DNA of 64,000 bases from Campylobacteraceae bacterium (GTDB lineage Bacteria > Campylobacterota > Campylobacteria > Campylobacterales > Campylobacteraceae): assembly GCA_031266555.1 (NCBI GenBank), contig JAISAU010000020.1:1-64000 (forward strand), in the 5' to 3' direction. The notes beneath the pieces were generated by a model. The model saw nothing but the letters and a program-made list of their open reading frames with translations. It did no database searches and had not been told where the DNA came from. This document shows, piece after piece, positions 36,295-45,879 of this stretch; position 1 is the stretch's first letter, and every line of letters begins with the position of its first letter. The translations under genes and the position numbers were made by a program.

Positions 36295-36988
36295 AACAGA
36301 GGAAGTACTTATATTAGAAGAACAGTGGAAAGAGTTTAGGAACAAAAAAATATTTAAAAAAATCCTTATAGCTTTTTCTGTATCATTTTTAATCTTATTG
36401 TTTGTGCTTTTATATTTAGTCTTAAATACATCAAGCGATGCAAATCCCAAAGACAATATTTCTTTAAATAGCACTACAAATGAAATAAACCATACAAATA
36501 TAACACAGTTGAATAACACTATTGTCGAAGATTACAGCAATAGTACTGTTAATATCATAGATAACAAAGAAAATACCAATTATACCCTTAGTGTTCCGAT
36601 TATAGAATCAAATACTCTACATGTTAGCCCTCAAATTATGATAGAACCACCGGAAGAGAAAAAAATTATCATTGAGACAAATAATATTCAAAATATTAAT
36701 GAACTTATCAAAAAATTTGAGGATACAAACAATATAGTATTTGCCAATATGATATCGGAAGAATTTTATGAAAAAAAAGACTATCATAAATCTTTAGAAT
36801 ATGCCCTAAAAGCCAATGAAATAGATTCGAAGAATGAACTTAGTTGGATTGTATTTGCTAAAAGTCAAGTGAAGCTTGGCAAAAAGGAAGACGCTATAAA
36901 AGCGCTTGAAGTTTTTATAAAATCGTCTAAAAATTCCCAAAACGCTTTAAGTTTATTACAAAAAATTAAAAATGGGGAATTTAGATAA
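36287..36988 (+). CDS. mshN: MshN-like membrane-anchored TPR protein
   Basis: The 233-aa protein has a short cytoplasmic end, one membrane helix (about 27-46), an Asn/Thr/Ser-rich linker (50-130) and C-terminal TPR helices (HKSLEYALKANEIDSKNELSW and KKEDAIKALEVF). MshN has the same plan and position between mshM and mshE. CtsX of Campylobacter is also a membrane protein of this size in this position. It is probably a periplasmic scaffold. Sequence similarity cannot be judged by eye. Confidence 0.6.
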   Translation: MLKTEEVLILEEQWKEFRNKKIFKKILIAFSVSFLILLFVLLYLVLNTSSDANPKDNISLNSTTNEINHTNITQLNNTIVEDYSNSTVNIIDNKENTNYTLSVPIIESNTLHVSPQIMIEPPEEKKIIIETNNIQNINELIKKFEDTNNIVFANMISEEFYEKKDYHKSLEYALKANEIDSKNELSWIVFAKSQVKLGKKEDAIKALEVFIKSSKNSQNALSLLQKIKNGEFR

Positions 36989-37061
36989 TTTTTTTTAAAT
37001 TTTATGAGCTAAATACCAAATTGAATGGTAAAATATTGTAAAAAAGTAAAAAGGTTTTGTA

Positions 37062-38828
37062 ATGAGTGATGCGACTAACGCTATGGGCGCTACAAGCGCG
37101 ATTATAAGCTATCTTGTCGGAAATAGGATTATAGATGAAAAAACAGCGGAAAATATTCAGATAGCAGCTTCGCAAGAAGGCTCTTCGCTTGGTTCTGCAT
37201 TAATAGATAGCGGCTACTTTTCAAAAGACGACTTATTAATTTTACTTTTAGGATTTTACAAAAGCGGAACTATTACTCTTGATGATATTACTACTGAATT
37301 TGCCATACAATCGGAAATCTTTCTAAAATTTTTTGCAAGCGAGTCCGGATTTGAGTATATGGATTTAGATGCCATGGATATCGATTCAAAACTTTCCAAA
37401 AAAGCCTCTTTAGTGCAATTAAAAAAATATGAAGCTTTACCTGTCAAAGAAGATGACATCAACATATTTGTAGCTGTTAAAGATCCGTCGAATATGACAA
37501 CCAGAGAAGGTTTACAAAGGTTATTCAATAGAAAAATCGTAAAAATTGTTATAGCCGATCCCACGCTCATTGAAAAATATCTAAACAAAATTGAGCTTAG
37601 CGAAAGCATAAACGGTATCATAAATGAAATACGAAGAGAAATAACAACAAGCGCCGCTGAAAACCCGCAAGAGTCTTCCGGTATTTTAAAGCTAATTGAA
37701 GCCATATTAAAAACTTCCATTTTATCTCGCGCGAGCGATATTCATATAGAACCTACGGAAAAAAACTGTATGGTCAGAAGCAGAATTGACGGTATGCTGG
37801 CTGAAACATTTATGTTTGAAAAAGATATTTATCCGCCTTTGGCGTCAAGAGTAAAACTATTATCTAGTATGGATATAGCCGAGAAAAGAAAACCTCAAGA
37901 TGGAAGATTTTCGGCAAAAATTATTGGAAAAGAGTATGATTTTCGTATATCCGCGCTTCCTACACTCTTTGGAGAATCCATAGTTATAAGAATTTTAGAT
38001 AAGTCAAAAATTATGATTAAAATGGAAAATTTAGGCATGCATCCAGTAAATTATGAAAAGTTTTCCAGAGCTATGCGCTCACCTTATGGTATCATACTTG
38101 TCACCGGACCCACAGGAAGCGGTAAAAGTACTACATTATATGCCGCGCTTAACGCTATTAAAAGCGTAGAGAGTAAAATTATTACCGTAGAAGATCCTGT
38201 TGAATACCAACTAAACTTAGTTCAACAAGTACATGTAAACGAAAAAGCTAATTTAACTTTTGCTTCGGCATTACGTTCAATATTAAGGCAAGACCCCGAT
38301 ATCATTATGATTGGCGAAATTAGAGATCAAGAAACGCTAAGAATTGCTGTTCAAGCAGCGCTTACAGGGCATTTGGTCTTTTCAACGCTTCACACAAACG
38401 ACGCGATAAGCGCGGTAACAAGAGCGATTGATATGGGAATTGAACCTTATCTGATAAGCGGCGCTTTGGTTGCCATAGAAGCACAAAGATTGATTAGAAA
38501 ATTGTGTCCGAACTGTAAAACAAAAATAAATCTTCCAAAATCCATGTACGAAAGAATAAAATCATTTATTCCCGAAGACTACACATTTTATAAAGCTGTG
38601 GGATGTGAGAAATGTTCTCAAACCGGATATCTAGGACGTGAAATGATTTCTGAAATTCTGCCTATCAGCGAAAAAATATCCAGTATGATAGCTCAAGGCA
38701 CTACAAAAGAGGAGTTGAAAAAACAAGCGTATGCCGAAGGATTTATAGACTTGTTCAAAGACGGTATCATCCGAGCGGCAAAAGGAATAACATCTATAGA
38801 TGAAGTACTAAGGGTGGCAAAATCATGA
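37062..38828 (+). CDS. mshE: MshE/CtsE-like assembly ATPase (GspE/PilB family)
   Basis: The 588-aa cytoplasmic motor powers pilus extension or pseudopilus assembly. The N-terminal domain (about 1-180) is the MshEN/T2SE-N region. Walker A is GPTGSGKST (349-357), the Asp box is EDPVEYQL, Walker B is DPDIIMIGEIRDQET, and the His box is TGHLVFSTLHTND. A zinc site C-P-N-C ... C-E-K-C lies near 482-521. The MshEN region of related proteins binds cyclic di-GMP; whether this one does needs the exact R-L-G-x-x-L-x-x-x-x-L motif, which I see only weakly (LGSALIDSGYF). A 73-bp gap separates it from mshN. Confidence 0.94.
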   Translation: MSDATNAMGATSAIISYLVGNRIIDEKTAENIQIAASQEGSSLGSALIDSGYFSKDDLLILLLGFYKSGTITLDDITTEFAIQSEIFLKFFASESGFEYMDLDAMDIDSKLSKKASLVQLKKYEALPVKEDDINIFVAVKDPSNMTTREGLQRLFNRKIVKIVIADPTLIEKYLNKIELSESINGIINEIRREITTSAAENPQESSGILKLIEAILKTSILSRASDIHIEPTEKNCMVRSRIDGMLAETFMFEKDIYPPLASRVKLLSSMDIAEKRKPQDGRFSAKIIGKEYDFRISALPTLFGESIVIRILDKSKIMIKMENLGMHPVNYEKFSRAMRSPYGIILVTGPTGSGKSTTLYAALNAIKSVESKIITVEDPVEYQLNLVQQVHVNEKANLTFASALRSILRQDPDIIMIGEIRDQETLRIAVQAALTGHLVFSTLHTNDAISAVTRAIDMGIEPYLISGALVAIEAQRLIRKLCPNCKTKINLPKSMYERIKSFIPEDYTFYKAVGCEKCSQTGYLGREMISEILPISEKISSMIAQGTTKEELKKQAYAEGFIDLFKDGIIRAAKGITSIDEVLRVAKS

Positions 38829-40078
38829 GTTTAAAATATTTTGAAGTAGAGTCTTCACGAAGAGGTCAGCACTCAAGGACTATTATTCAAGCAAATAATA
38901 GAACCGATATTGTAAGAATTTTTAAGGCAAGAAATCCTGATAGTTCAATAGTTAAAATAACGGAAACATCGGCCCCTTTAGATGTTCAGTTTAAAAAAAT
39001 TAAAGACAGTATTTTAGGAGCTCTTGTCAAAAAAAGTATCAAAACAGAATTTCTTGTTTCATCTTTTAGACAACTGTCTGTTATGACAAATGCCGGCATA
39101 CCTATTCACGATAGCGTAAAAGAGGTTGGAGTATCGGCAGCTGATGAAAAATTAAAAACTATTTTTGTGAAAATAGATGAAGATTTAAATGCGGGTCTTA
39201 GCTTATCGGCATCTGCCTCAGCATTTAGAGAAGATCTTGGAGATGTTAGTATCGCAATGATCGAACTTGGTGAAAATACCGGTAATTTATCAGACTCTTT
39301 AAAAAAACTCTCCGATATCCTTGAAGACGTTCATGAAAATAAAAAAAGATTTAAAAAAGCTTTGAGATATCCGATAATAGTAATAACGGCAATAATAGTA
39401 GCATTTATTATTTTGATGATTTTTGTTGTTCCGGCTTTTAGAGATATATTTTCACAACTTGGCGCAAATCTTCCTCTGCCAACAAGAGTTTTGCTCGGAA
39501 CTGAAAGTGCTATACGTAATTACGGACTTTATATATTAATTGGTCTAATCGCGTCATATGTGCTTTTGCGTCGCTCATATAAAACAAACCCCATTTTTCA
39601 TGCGCAATTTGATAAATATCTATTAAAAACTTATCTTGTGGGAAAAATAGTATTTTATTCAAATATGCATAGATTTACATTAATACTATCCGAACTCATT
39701 AGAGCAGGTATACCTGTTATAGAGGCATTGGATACTTCATTGCTCACGGTAAATAATGTGAATATGCAAGAAAATCTCTCATTGGTTAAAGTATCCGTGC
39801 AACGAGGCATATCTTTAACCGAAGCTTTTAGAGAAACCAAACTATTTGAAAATATGTTAATACAGATGATTCAAGCCGGTGAAAAAGGCGGTATGCTTGA
39901 TGCTATGCTTGTAAAAGTAACCGAGTATTTTAATTCAAGATTTAATGAGATAATAGATAATATATCAAGCTATATAGAACCTATATTATTAGCATTTATC
40001 GCTTGTATGGTTTTATTGATGGCGCTTGGCATATTCTTGCCTATGTGGGAGTTGGGTTCCGCCGTTAAAGGAGGCTAA
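38825..40078 (+). CDS. mshG: MshG/CtsF-like inner-membrane platform protein (GspF/PilC family)
   Basis: The 417-aa protein has the two GspF repeats. The first is FLVSSFRQLSVMTNAGIPIHDSV with NTGNLSDSLKKLSDILE, and the second is RFTLILSELIRAGIPVIEALD with GEKGGMLDAMLVKV. Three membrane helices lie near 185-205, 235-255 and 385-405. It forms the inner-membrane base turned by MshE. The start overlaps the mshE stop (ATGA). It is the last gene of the operon, with a perfect palindrome terminator 16 bp downstream. Confidence 0.94.
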   Translation: MSLKYFEVESSRRGQHSRTIIQANNRTDIVRIFKARNPDSSIVKITETSAPLDVQFKKIKDSILGALVKKSIKTEFLVSSFRQLSVMTNAGIPIHDSVKEVGVSAADEKLKTIFVKIDEDLNAGLSLSASASAFREDLGDVSIAMIELGENTGNLSDSLKKLSDILEDVHENKKRFKKALRYPIIVITAIIVAFIILMIFVVPAFRDIFSQLGANLPLPTRVLLGTESAIRNYGLYILIGLIASYVLLRRSYKTNPIFHAQFDKYLLKTYLVGKIVFYSNMHRFTLILSELIRAGIPVIEALDTSLLTVNNVNMQENLSLVKVSVQRGISLTEAFRETKLFENMLIQMIQAGEKGGMLDAMLVKVTEYFNSRFNEIIDNISSYIEPILLAFIACMVLLMALGIFLPMWELGSAVKGG

Positions 40079-40094
40079 AAATCGCCTTTTTAAC

Positions 40095-40124
40095 AATAAA
40101 GAGATGAAGCTTCATCTCTTTATT
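40095..40124 (+). terminator. Perfect 30-bp palindrome, terminator of the msh-like operon
   Basis: AATAAAGAGATGAAG and its exact complement form a 15-bp stem centred on AAGCTT, 16 bp after the mshG stop. It would fold strongly in either direction. Confidence 0.8.
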
Positions 40125-40197
40125 ACAAATCGTTACATAAATACTTATTTTTATCTTCAAAAACAGTTTTAAACACTAAAATAGGGTTATTTTTTCA

Positions 40198-40203
40198 TAT
40201 AAT
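40198..40203 (+). promoter_or_regulatory. Probable -10 box for pta-ackA
   Basis: TATAAT lies 62 bp before the pta ATG. A short palindrome CACATGTG occurs in the leader (about 40230), and AAAGGAA precedes the start codon. Confidence 0.4.
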
Positions 40204-40264
40204 AACATTCACTTCGCAAATAAATTCACACATGTGAGTTTCCATTAAAATATAAAGGAATTAA

Positions 40265-42364
40265 ATGAAGACGAAGAGTTTGTATATATCATCTCTTGAG
40301 CCATATTCCGGAAGTCTGGTAATAAGTATGGGATTTATGGAAATTTTGAGGCGGCGCGTGAAAAATATTGCATTTTTTCGCCCTATAGTGCCTTCAAAAA
40401 AAACAGACAATATTATCTCATTTATGCTCGAATATTATGATTTAAAAATGGATTATCCCGACGCTGTCGGCTTTAGCATAGAAGAGGTTAAATCCGCGGC
40501 TGCCGAAGGAAAATTAAACGAATTGATGCAAAATTTAATCGCCAGATTCAAAATGCTTGAAAAAAACTATGATTTCGTTTTATGCGAAGGAATAGCTCGC
40601 TCCCTACTCTCTTCCGTTGTAGATTTTGATATAAATTTTGAAGTTGCGAAAAACTTAGGTACGCCTTTGATAAATCTGTTAAGCGGTATAAATCGCACAA
40701 ATCTCCAATTACTCGACGAGATAAAAATAGAGTCAAAAGCTATCAGGAAAAGCGGCTGTAATCACTTTAATACTTTTATAAACAGATTAGAACCGGATGT
40801 TTTAGAAAAACTTCAAAAAGATATAAAACAATTTGAAACCTCATATCCTCCTATATATCTACTGCCTGAGGTTGAGGAACTTAGCAGTCCTACTATAGAA
40901 GAGATAAAAAACGCTCTTGGATGTAAAATAGTTTTTGGAAAAGATGACGATTTGAAACGTGTTGCAAGACAAACAAGAGTCATTTCCACTACTATCGACA
41001 CAATGCTTTCGTATTTGCAAGAAAATGACTTGATAATAACGGGCGGAGATAGGTCTGATGTGATTTTAGGCATTCTTGCAGCAAATGATTCCGGCGCTTA
41101 TCCTACAATAGCCGGTATTTTGCTAATAGGTGATATTTTGCCAAAAGAGTCATTTTTGAAACTGATAAGAGGTTTTTCAAAAATCTCTCTGCCAATTTTG
41201 AGCATTAGCGGTGATACGCTTTCGGCGGCTTTGAAAGCAAGGAAAGTTCCCGCGCAAATCACAATAAACAGCGAACGCAAAATTGCTCTTGCTATGGGAT
41301 TGTTCTCAAGCAGAGTCAATACTGAGGATATTGAAAAATGTATAGATACCGCTTCAAATTCAATGTCTATGACGCCTATCATGTTTGAATATAATATGTT
41401 TGAAATGGCAAGAAAAAATAAAAAAAGAATAGTATTGCCGGAAAGCAATGACGATAGAGTTTTGCGTGCGGCTGAAATCGTCATAAGAAGAGACGTTGCC
41501 GATATTATACTTTTGGGTAAAGTATCGGATATAAACAAAAAAGCGGCGTCTTTAGGCATTAATATCTCAAACGCTACAATAATAGATCCCGCCAAATCTC
41601 CTTTGATGGAAAATTACGCAAAAGAATTTTATGAACTTCGCAAATCAAAAGGCGTAACTATAGAACTTGCGAAAGACGCTATGCAAGGCTTAAGTTATTT
41701 CGCAACTATGATGGTGCACAAAGGAGATGCGGACGGTATGGTCTCAGGCGCTATCCATACCACAAGCGATACGATACGTCCGGCTTTACAAATCATCAAG
41801 ACAAAACCTAATATCTCCATAATCTCAAGCATATTTTTTATGTGCTTGGATACAAAAGTGCTTGTTTATGGCGACTGTGCGGTTAACAAAGACCCAAATG
41901 CCGAGGAACTCGCGCAAATCGCTATCTCTTCAGCCGATACCGCTGTTAGTTTTGGAATTAAACCAAAAATCGCAATGTTATCATACTCTACAGGTAGTTC
42001 GGGCGAAGGGGCTGACGTTGAAAAAGTAAAAGACGCTGTTAAAATCGTTAAAAGTATACGACCAGACTTGATGGTAGAAGGTCCTATACAATATGACGCC
42101 GCTATCGATCCTATTGTAGCAAAAACAAAACTGCCCGAGAGCAAAGTGGCGGGTCAAGCTACGGTATTTATATTTCCGGACTTAAATACGGGCAATAATA
42201 CGTATAAAGCCGTTCAACGCTCTTCCAACGCTGTCGCGGTAGGTCCTGTGCTTCAAGGGCTTAAAAAACCTGTTAATGATTTAAGTAGAGGTTGTTTGGT
42301 CGCTGATATTGTTAATACCGTCGCTATTACGGCTATTCAAGCCGGACAAATCACCGAAGGATAA
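40265..42364 (+). CDS. pta: Phosphate acetyltransferase (long form)
   Basis: Pta interconverts acetyl-CoA and acetyl phosphate. The 699-aa protein has the three parts of the long enzyme: an N-terminal degenerate P-loop domain (about 1-190), a DRTGG regulatory domain (about 220-330, containing ITGGDRSDVILGIL), and the catalytic PTA domain (about 370-695). The last contains RIVLPESNDDRVLRAAE, MVSGAIHTTSDTIRPALQI, SYSTGSSGEGADVEKV, EGPIQYDAA and FPDLNTGNNTYKAVQRS. It is followed 3 bp later by ackA, the standard pair. Confidence 0.97.
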   Translation: MKTKSLYISSLEPYSGSLVISMGFMEILRRRVKNIAFFRPIVPSKKTDNIISFMLEYYDLKMDYPDAVGFSIEEVKSAAAEGKLNELMQNLIARFKMLEKNYDFVLCEGIARSLLSSVVDFDINFEVAKNLGTPLINLLSGINRTNLQLLDEIKIESKAIRKSGCNHFNTFINRLEPDVLEKLQKDIKQFETSYPPIYLLPEVEELSSPTIEEIKNALGCKIVFGKDDDLKRVARQTRVISTTIDTMLSYLQENDLIITGGDRSDVILGILAANDSGAYPTIAGILLIGDILPKESFLKLIRGFSKISLPILSISGDTLSAALKARKVPAQITINSERKIALAMGLFSSRVNTEDIEKCIDTASNSMSMTPIMFEYNMFEMARKNKKRIVLPESNDDRVLRAAEIVIRRDVADIILLGKVSDINKKAASLGINISNATIIDPAKSPLMENYAKEFYELRKSKGVTIELAKDAMQGLSYFATMMVHKGDADGMVSGAIHTTSDTIRPALQIIKTKPNISIISSIFFMCLDTKVLVYGDCAVNKDPNAEELAQIAISSADTAVSFGIKPKIAMLSYSTGSSGEGADVEKVKDAVKIVKSIRPDLMVEGPIQYDAAIDPIVAKTKLPESKVAGQATVFIFPDLNTGNNTYKAVQRSSNAVAVGPVLQGLKKPVNDLSRGCLVADIVNTVAITAIQAGQITEG

Positions 42365-42367
42365 CCA

Positions 42368-43570
42368 ATGAAAATACTTGTGATAAACTCAGGAAGCTCT
42401 TCCATTAAGTTCCAACTTTTCTCTATGAAAGAGAACAAAATAATGGCATTTGGACTTATAGAACAAATAGGCGAACCTACGGGTAAAATAAAAATGGGTT
42501 CATTTCATCATGAAGAGCCGATAACAAAAATGCTTCATATAAAAAACCACGAGCAAGGCATTGAGATTATCTCATCCTTTTTGATAGATGAAAAAATAAT
42601 AAAAGGGCTTGACGAATTAGATGGCATAGGGCATAGAATGGTACACGGCGGCACTATGCGAGAAACTGAATTTCTTAATGATAAAATTATAAAAGCGATT
42701 GAGAATTTTTCATCATTAGCCCCCTTGCATAATCCGCCCGGTTTAGCCGGCGTTAAAGCGACTATGTCAAAAGCTCCTCATGTTCCGCAAGTAGCGGTTT
42801 TTGATACGGCGTTTCATCAAACAATGCCTCAATACGCCTATATGTACGCTCTGCCTTATGAACTTTATGAGAGACTACATATTAGACGTTACGGTTTTCA
42901 CGGCACTTCGCACCATTTTGTCGCGACACAAGCGGCAAAAGAACTCAAAAAGCCGCTCCAAAAATGCAATTTCATAACCTTACATCTTGGAAACGGCGCT
43001 AGTATAGCCGCTATCAAAAACGGTAAATGCGTTGATACGTCTATGGGATTATCCCCACTTGAAGGGCTTATCATGGGAACAAGAAGCGGCGATATAGACC
43101 CTGCTATTTTATTTTATTTGGAAAGAGAAGAAGGATTGGACATAAAAGAGCTGGACACTCTTTTAAATAAAAAAAGCGGACTCAAAGGAATTTGCGGCAC
43201 AAATGATTTACGCGAAATAAAAGCGAAAATAAAAGACGGCGATGAAAAAGCAAAACTTGCTTTTGATATGTTTTGCTATAGAATAAAAAAATATATAGGC
43301 GCGTATTTTGCTGTATTAGGCAGAGTCGACGCTTTAGTTTTCACAGGCGGTATCGGTGAAAACGCCGTAAGCGTACGACGTAAAATTTGCGGCGAGCTTA
43401 AAATATTTGGTATTGGCATAAATAAAAAACAGAGTGAAAAAAGAGGTGTTCTTGTTCATTTTGAAAGCAAAAAAAGCGCTGTTAAACTACTCGTTGTTCC
43501 CACAAACGAAGAGTTGGCGATAGCAAAACAAACGCAACATTTAATTCAAAAAACAGCAAAGAGGAGTTAG
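42368..43570 (+). CDS. ackA: Acetate kinase
   Basis: AckA converts acetyl phosphate and ADP to acetate and ATP (or the reverse). The 400-aa protein has [78 protein letters not shown] and FTGGIGENA. All the family signatures with the catalytic Arg, Asp and His residues are present. The length is normal. Together with pta and the acetate-uptake-family protein at 25503 it gives the cell a route for acetate use or excretion. Confidence 0.98.
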   Translation: [400 protein letters not shown]

Positions 43571-43588
43571 CCTCCTTGCTCAAAAATT

Positions 43589-44386
43589 ATGATAACCATC
43601 AGAGAAATCTCAGTAAAAAATCTTATAACAAAATCAAAACTTCCGTCCGTTGATTTTGTTATCAATCCTTATGTCGGTTGTCCTCATAAATGTATATACT
43701 GCTATGCGGAATTTATGAAAAAATTCACCAATCATAAAGAAAAATGGGGCGATTTTTTAGACGCAAAAACACGCTATGAAAAGATTGATATTGAAAAATT
43801 CAAAAATCATAATATATTCTTAAGTTCCGTCACGGACGCATACAATCCGTTTGAGAAAAAATACAATATCACAAAACAAGTGCTGGAGCGATTCGCGAAC
43901 AGCGGCGCGAACATAAGCATATTAACAAAATCAAATCTTGTATTGCGCGATATAGAAATTTTTAAGAAAATTCCCAATATAAACGTAGGTTTTTCTATCA
44001 ACACCACAAACGACGATATCAGAAAAGAGATAGAACCTCACGCCTCAAGCATAGAAAAACGGATAGAAGCTTTAAAAATTTTGCATGGCGAAGGTATCGA
44101 CACTTGGACTTTTGTTTCGCCCATATTTCCCCAAATAACAGATTTTGAAAAAATACTAGAATTGTGCAAGCGCTTTTCCAATAGTTTTGGTTTTGAAAAT
44201 TTAAACTTAAAAAATATGTGTCGCGAGCGTGTTTTAAATTATATACAAAAGCGTCACAAAAATTTACTGCCTTTATATCAAGAGATATATACATGTAACG
44301 ATAAAAGCTATTGGCGCAAAATGTCGCAAGAGATTCATAGCTATTGCCAAAAAAACGAGATAGATTATACGATACATTTTCATTAA
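43589..44386 (+). CDS. Radical SAM protein of the SPL-like family
   Basis: The 265-aa protein has the radical SAM cluster motif C-P-H-K-C-I-Y-C (Cys31, 35, 38) after VDFVINPYVGC. The N-P-Y-x-G-C-x-H-x-C-x-Y-C context is that of spore photoproduct lyase-like proteins, which are widespread outside spore formers. The segments FMKKFTNHKEKWGDFLDAK, LSSVTDAYNPFE and ILTKSNLVLRD are also typical. The reaction is unknown. It may have reached this place independently of its neighbours, since it lies between ackA and murF with no clear pathway link. TACATGTA occurs at 44290 in the gene. Confidence 0.82.
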   Translation: MITIREISVKNLITKSKLPSVDFVINPYVGCPHKCIYCYAEFMKKFTNHKEKWGDFLDAKTRYEKIDIEKFKNHNIFLSSVTDAYNPFEKKYNITKQVLERFANSGANISILTKSNLVLRDIEIFKKIPNINVGFSINTTNDDIRKEIEPHASSIEKRIEALKILHGEGIDTWTFVSPIFPQITDFEKILELCKRFSNSFGFENLNLKNMCRERVLNYIQKRHKNLLPLYQEIYTCNDKSYWRKMSQEIHSYCQKNEIDYTIHFH

Positions 44387-44402
44387 ACGTATCGTTTTGC
44401 GG

Positions 44403-45878
44403 TTACATGTAAGAAGGTGAATCATTTGAAAATAGTATCAAATCCCCGACAAACGTATTTTCAGCTAATATTCGCGTCAATTGCGTTTTATCATTTAAAA
44501 TAATTTTATCAGCTCGCTTTATGTAAGTGTTTAATGTTTCGGCATTAACGCTGCCGGTAATGATAACAAGGTCAAAGATTTCGTCTATAATTTTTGAAAG
44601 TTTTTCATTCTCCTCTTCTGTACTCTCAACGATCCCTGGAGTTATCAAAACTTTTCTGCCCTCGTATGTTTTAACCAATTCGTAAGAGCTTTTCATACCT
44701 TCAAAATTGCCGTTAAAACTATCATCAAGAATTATCTTTCCGCCGACGTCCATTCTTTGTAATCTATGTTCAACGCTTGAAACGCTAAGTATAGCCTTTT
44801 GTATCGTTTTTATATCAAGACCTAAATAAAGCCCTATATGAACGCATATAGCTAAATTAGCTGCGTTAAAGGCTCCAAGCAGTTTGGTCTCAAAGACGAT
44901 CTCCGATCCTTGTATATTCATCCCAAATTTTGTGCCTTCAAGCGAAGCTTCAATAAAAGTTATCTCGCCGCCCCAAATTTCAACTCTTTTCTCATGATCA
45001 GTATTGACGTTAGCGCTTACATGTACAAACGCTTTTTTAAGCTTTGGCGAAAACAACAGCTCCATTTTCGTATCTCTTATGTTATCTAGCGTTTTAAAAT
45101 ATTCTATATGCTGCGCGCCGATTTGCCCAACTATAGCGATATCGGGCTTTAAAAACTCCGCTATCTCTTTTATATCGCCTCTCTCTCTGGCTCCGGCTTC
45201 AGCTATATAAATTTCGCTCTCTTTAGGTAAAGACGTATTTATATCAAGCGTAAGTCCGACTAAAGTATTTATGCTTCGCGGCGTCTTATAACAATTAAAT
45301 TTAAAAGACAAGATATGATATAAAAAGTTTTTTATACTTGTTTTACCGTAACTCGCGGTTATCGCTATTATTCGCAAATCCCGCATACTGTCAAGTTTTC
45401 TAACGGCTTCTTTTTTAAAACCCGAAAAGAGTATAGCTTCATAAACGTTATTAAAAACAAGAGCTAAAATAAGCGGCGTCAAAACGCCCAAAAATGCGCT
45501 TCCGATTTTTGCGTAAAGTATATAGCAAAGCATATCGTTAAAAATAATAGCCAACAGTAAAAATAGAAAAAATCGCTTAACCCTAGCGGTAAAACGCAAA
45601 GATTTATCAAGTTTTTTTTGCCAAAAATACAGTGCGGCAAAATATATCGGCGTTAACGCCATAAATAAAATATACAGTCCAAAAAAACAAAAAACATAGT
45701 ATAAGCAAATAGGCAATACCAGATAAAACAGATGCCACACAGGTCTGTTGTAGTGAAAAATAACCCGCACTATTTTGTACGAATACCATTGCATAGCGCT
45801 TTTTATATAATATCCCAAAGCAAAAACAAACAACGCTTGCAGGAGTAAAAAAAAAGCGTACATGTAATGACTTGTCAT
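44403..45878 (-). CDS. murF: UDP-MurNAc-tripeptide D-Ala-D-Ala ligase with membrane N-terminus
   Basis: MurF adds D-Ala-D-Ala to the peptidoglycan precursor. The 491-aa protein has about 150 N-terminal residues with several hydrophobic helices, then the Mur ligase core with ATP loop ASYGKTS (175-181). The blocks NTLVGLTLDIN, EAGARERGDIKEIAEFLKPDIAIVG and HRLQRMDVGGKIILDDSFNGN follow. A membrane-extended MurF is usual in Campylobacterota, as I recall. The last residues are S-N-D-S-P-S-Y-M, in an overlapping TACATGTA. The gene is followed in the convergent direction by the radical SAM gene with only 16 bp between. Confidence 0.93.
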   Translation of the reverse strand: MTSHYMYAFFLLLQALFVFALGYYIKSAMQWYSYKIVRVIFHYNRPVWHLFYLVLPICLYYVFCFFGLYILFMALTPIYFAALYFWQKKLDKSLRFTARVKRFFLFLLLAIIFNDMLCYILYAKIGSAFLGVLTPLILALVFNNVYEAILFSGFKKEAVRKLDSMRDLRIIAITASYGKTSIKNFLYHILSFKFNCYKTPRSINTLVGLTLDINTSLPKESEIYIAEAGARERGDIKEIAEFLKPDIAIVGQIGAQHIEYFKTLDNIRDTKMELLFSPKLKKAFVHVSANVNTDHEKRVEIWGGEITFIEASLEGTKFGMNIQGSEIVFETKLLGAFNAANLAICVHIGLYLGLDIKTIQKAILSVSSVEHRLQRMDVGGKIILDDSFNGNFEGMKSSYELVKTYEGRKVLITPGIVESTEEENEKLSKIIDEIFDLVIITGSVNAETLNTYIKRADKIILNDKTQLTRILAENTFVGDLILFSNDSPSYM

Positions 45879-45879
45879 A

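Noticed and set aside
37256-37720. Minus-strand 154-aa reading frame inside mshE
   Set aside because: It is the complement of a clear GspE-family coding sequence, with no ribosome site or family features.
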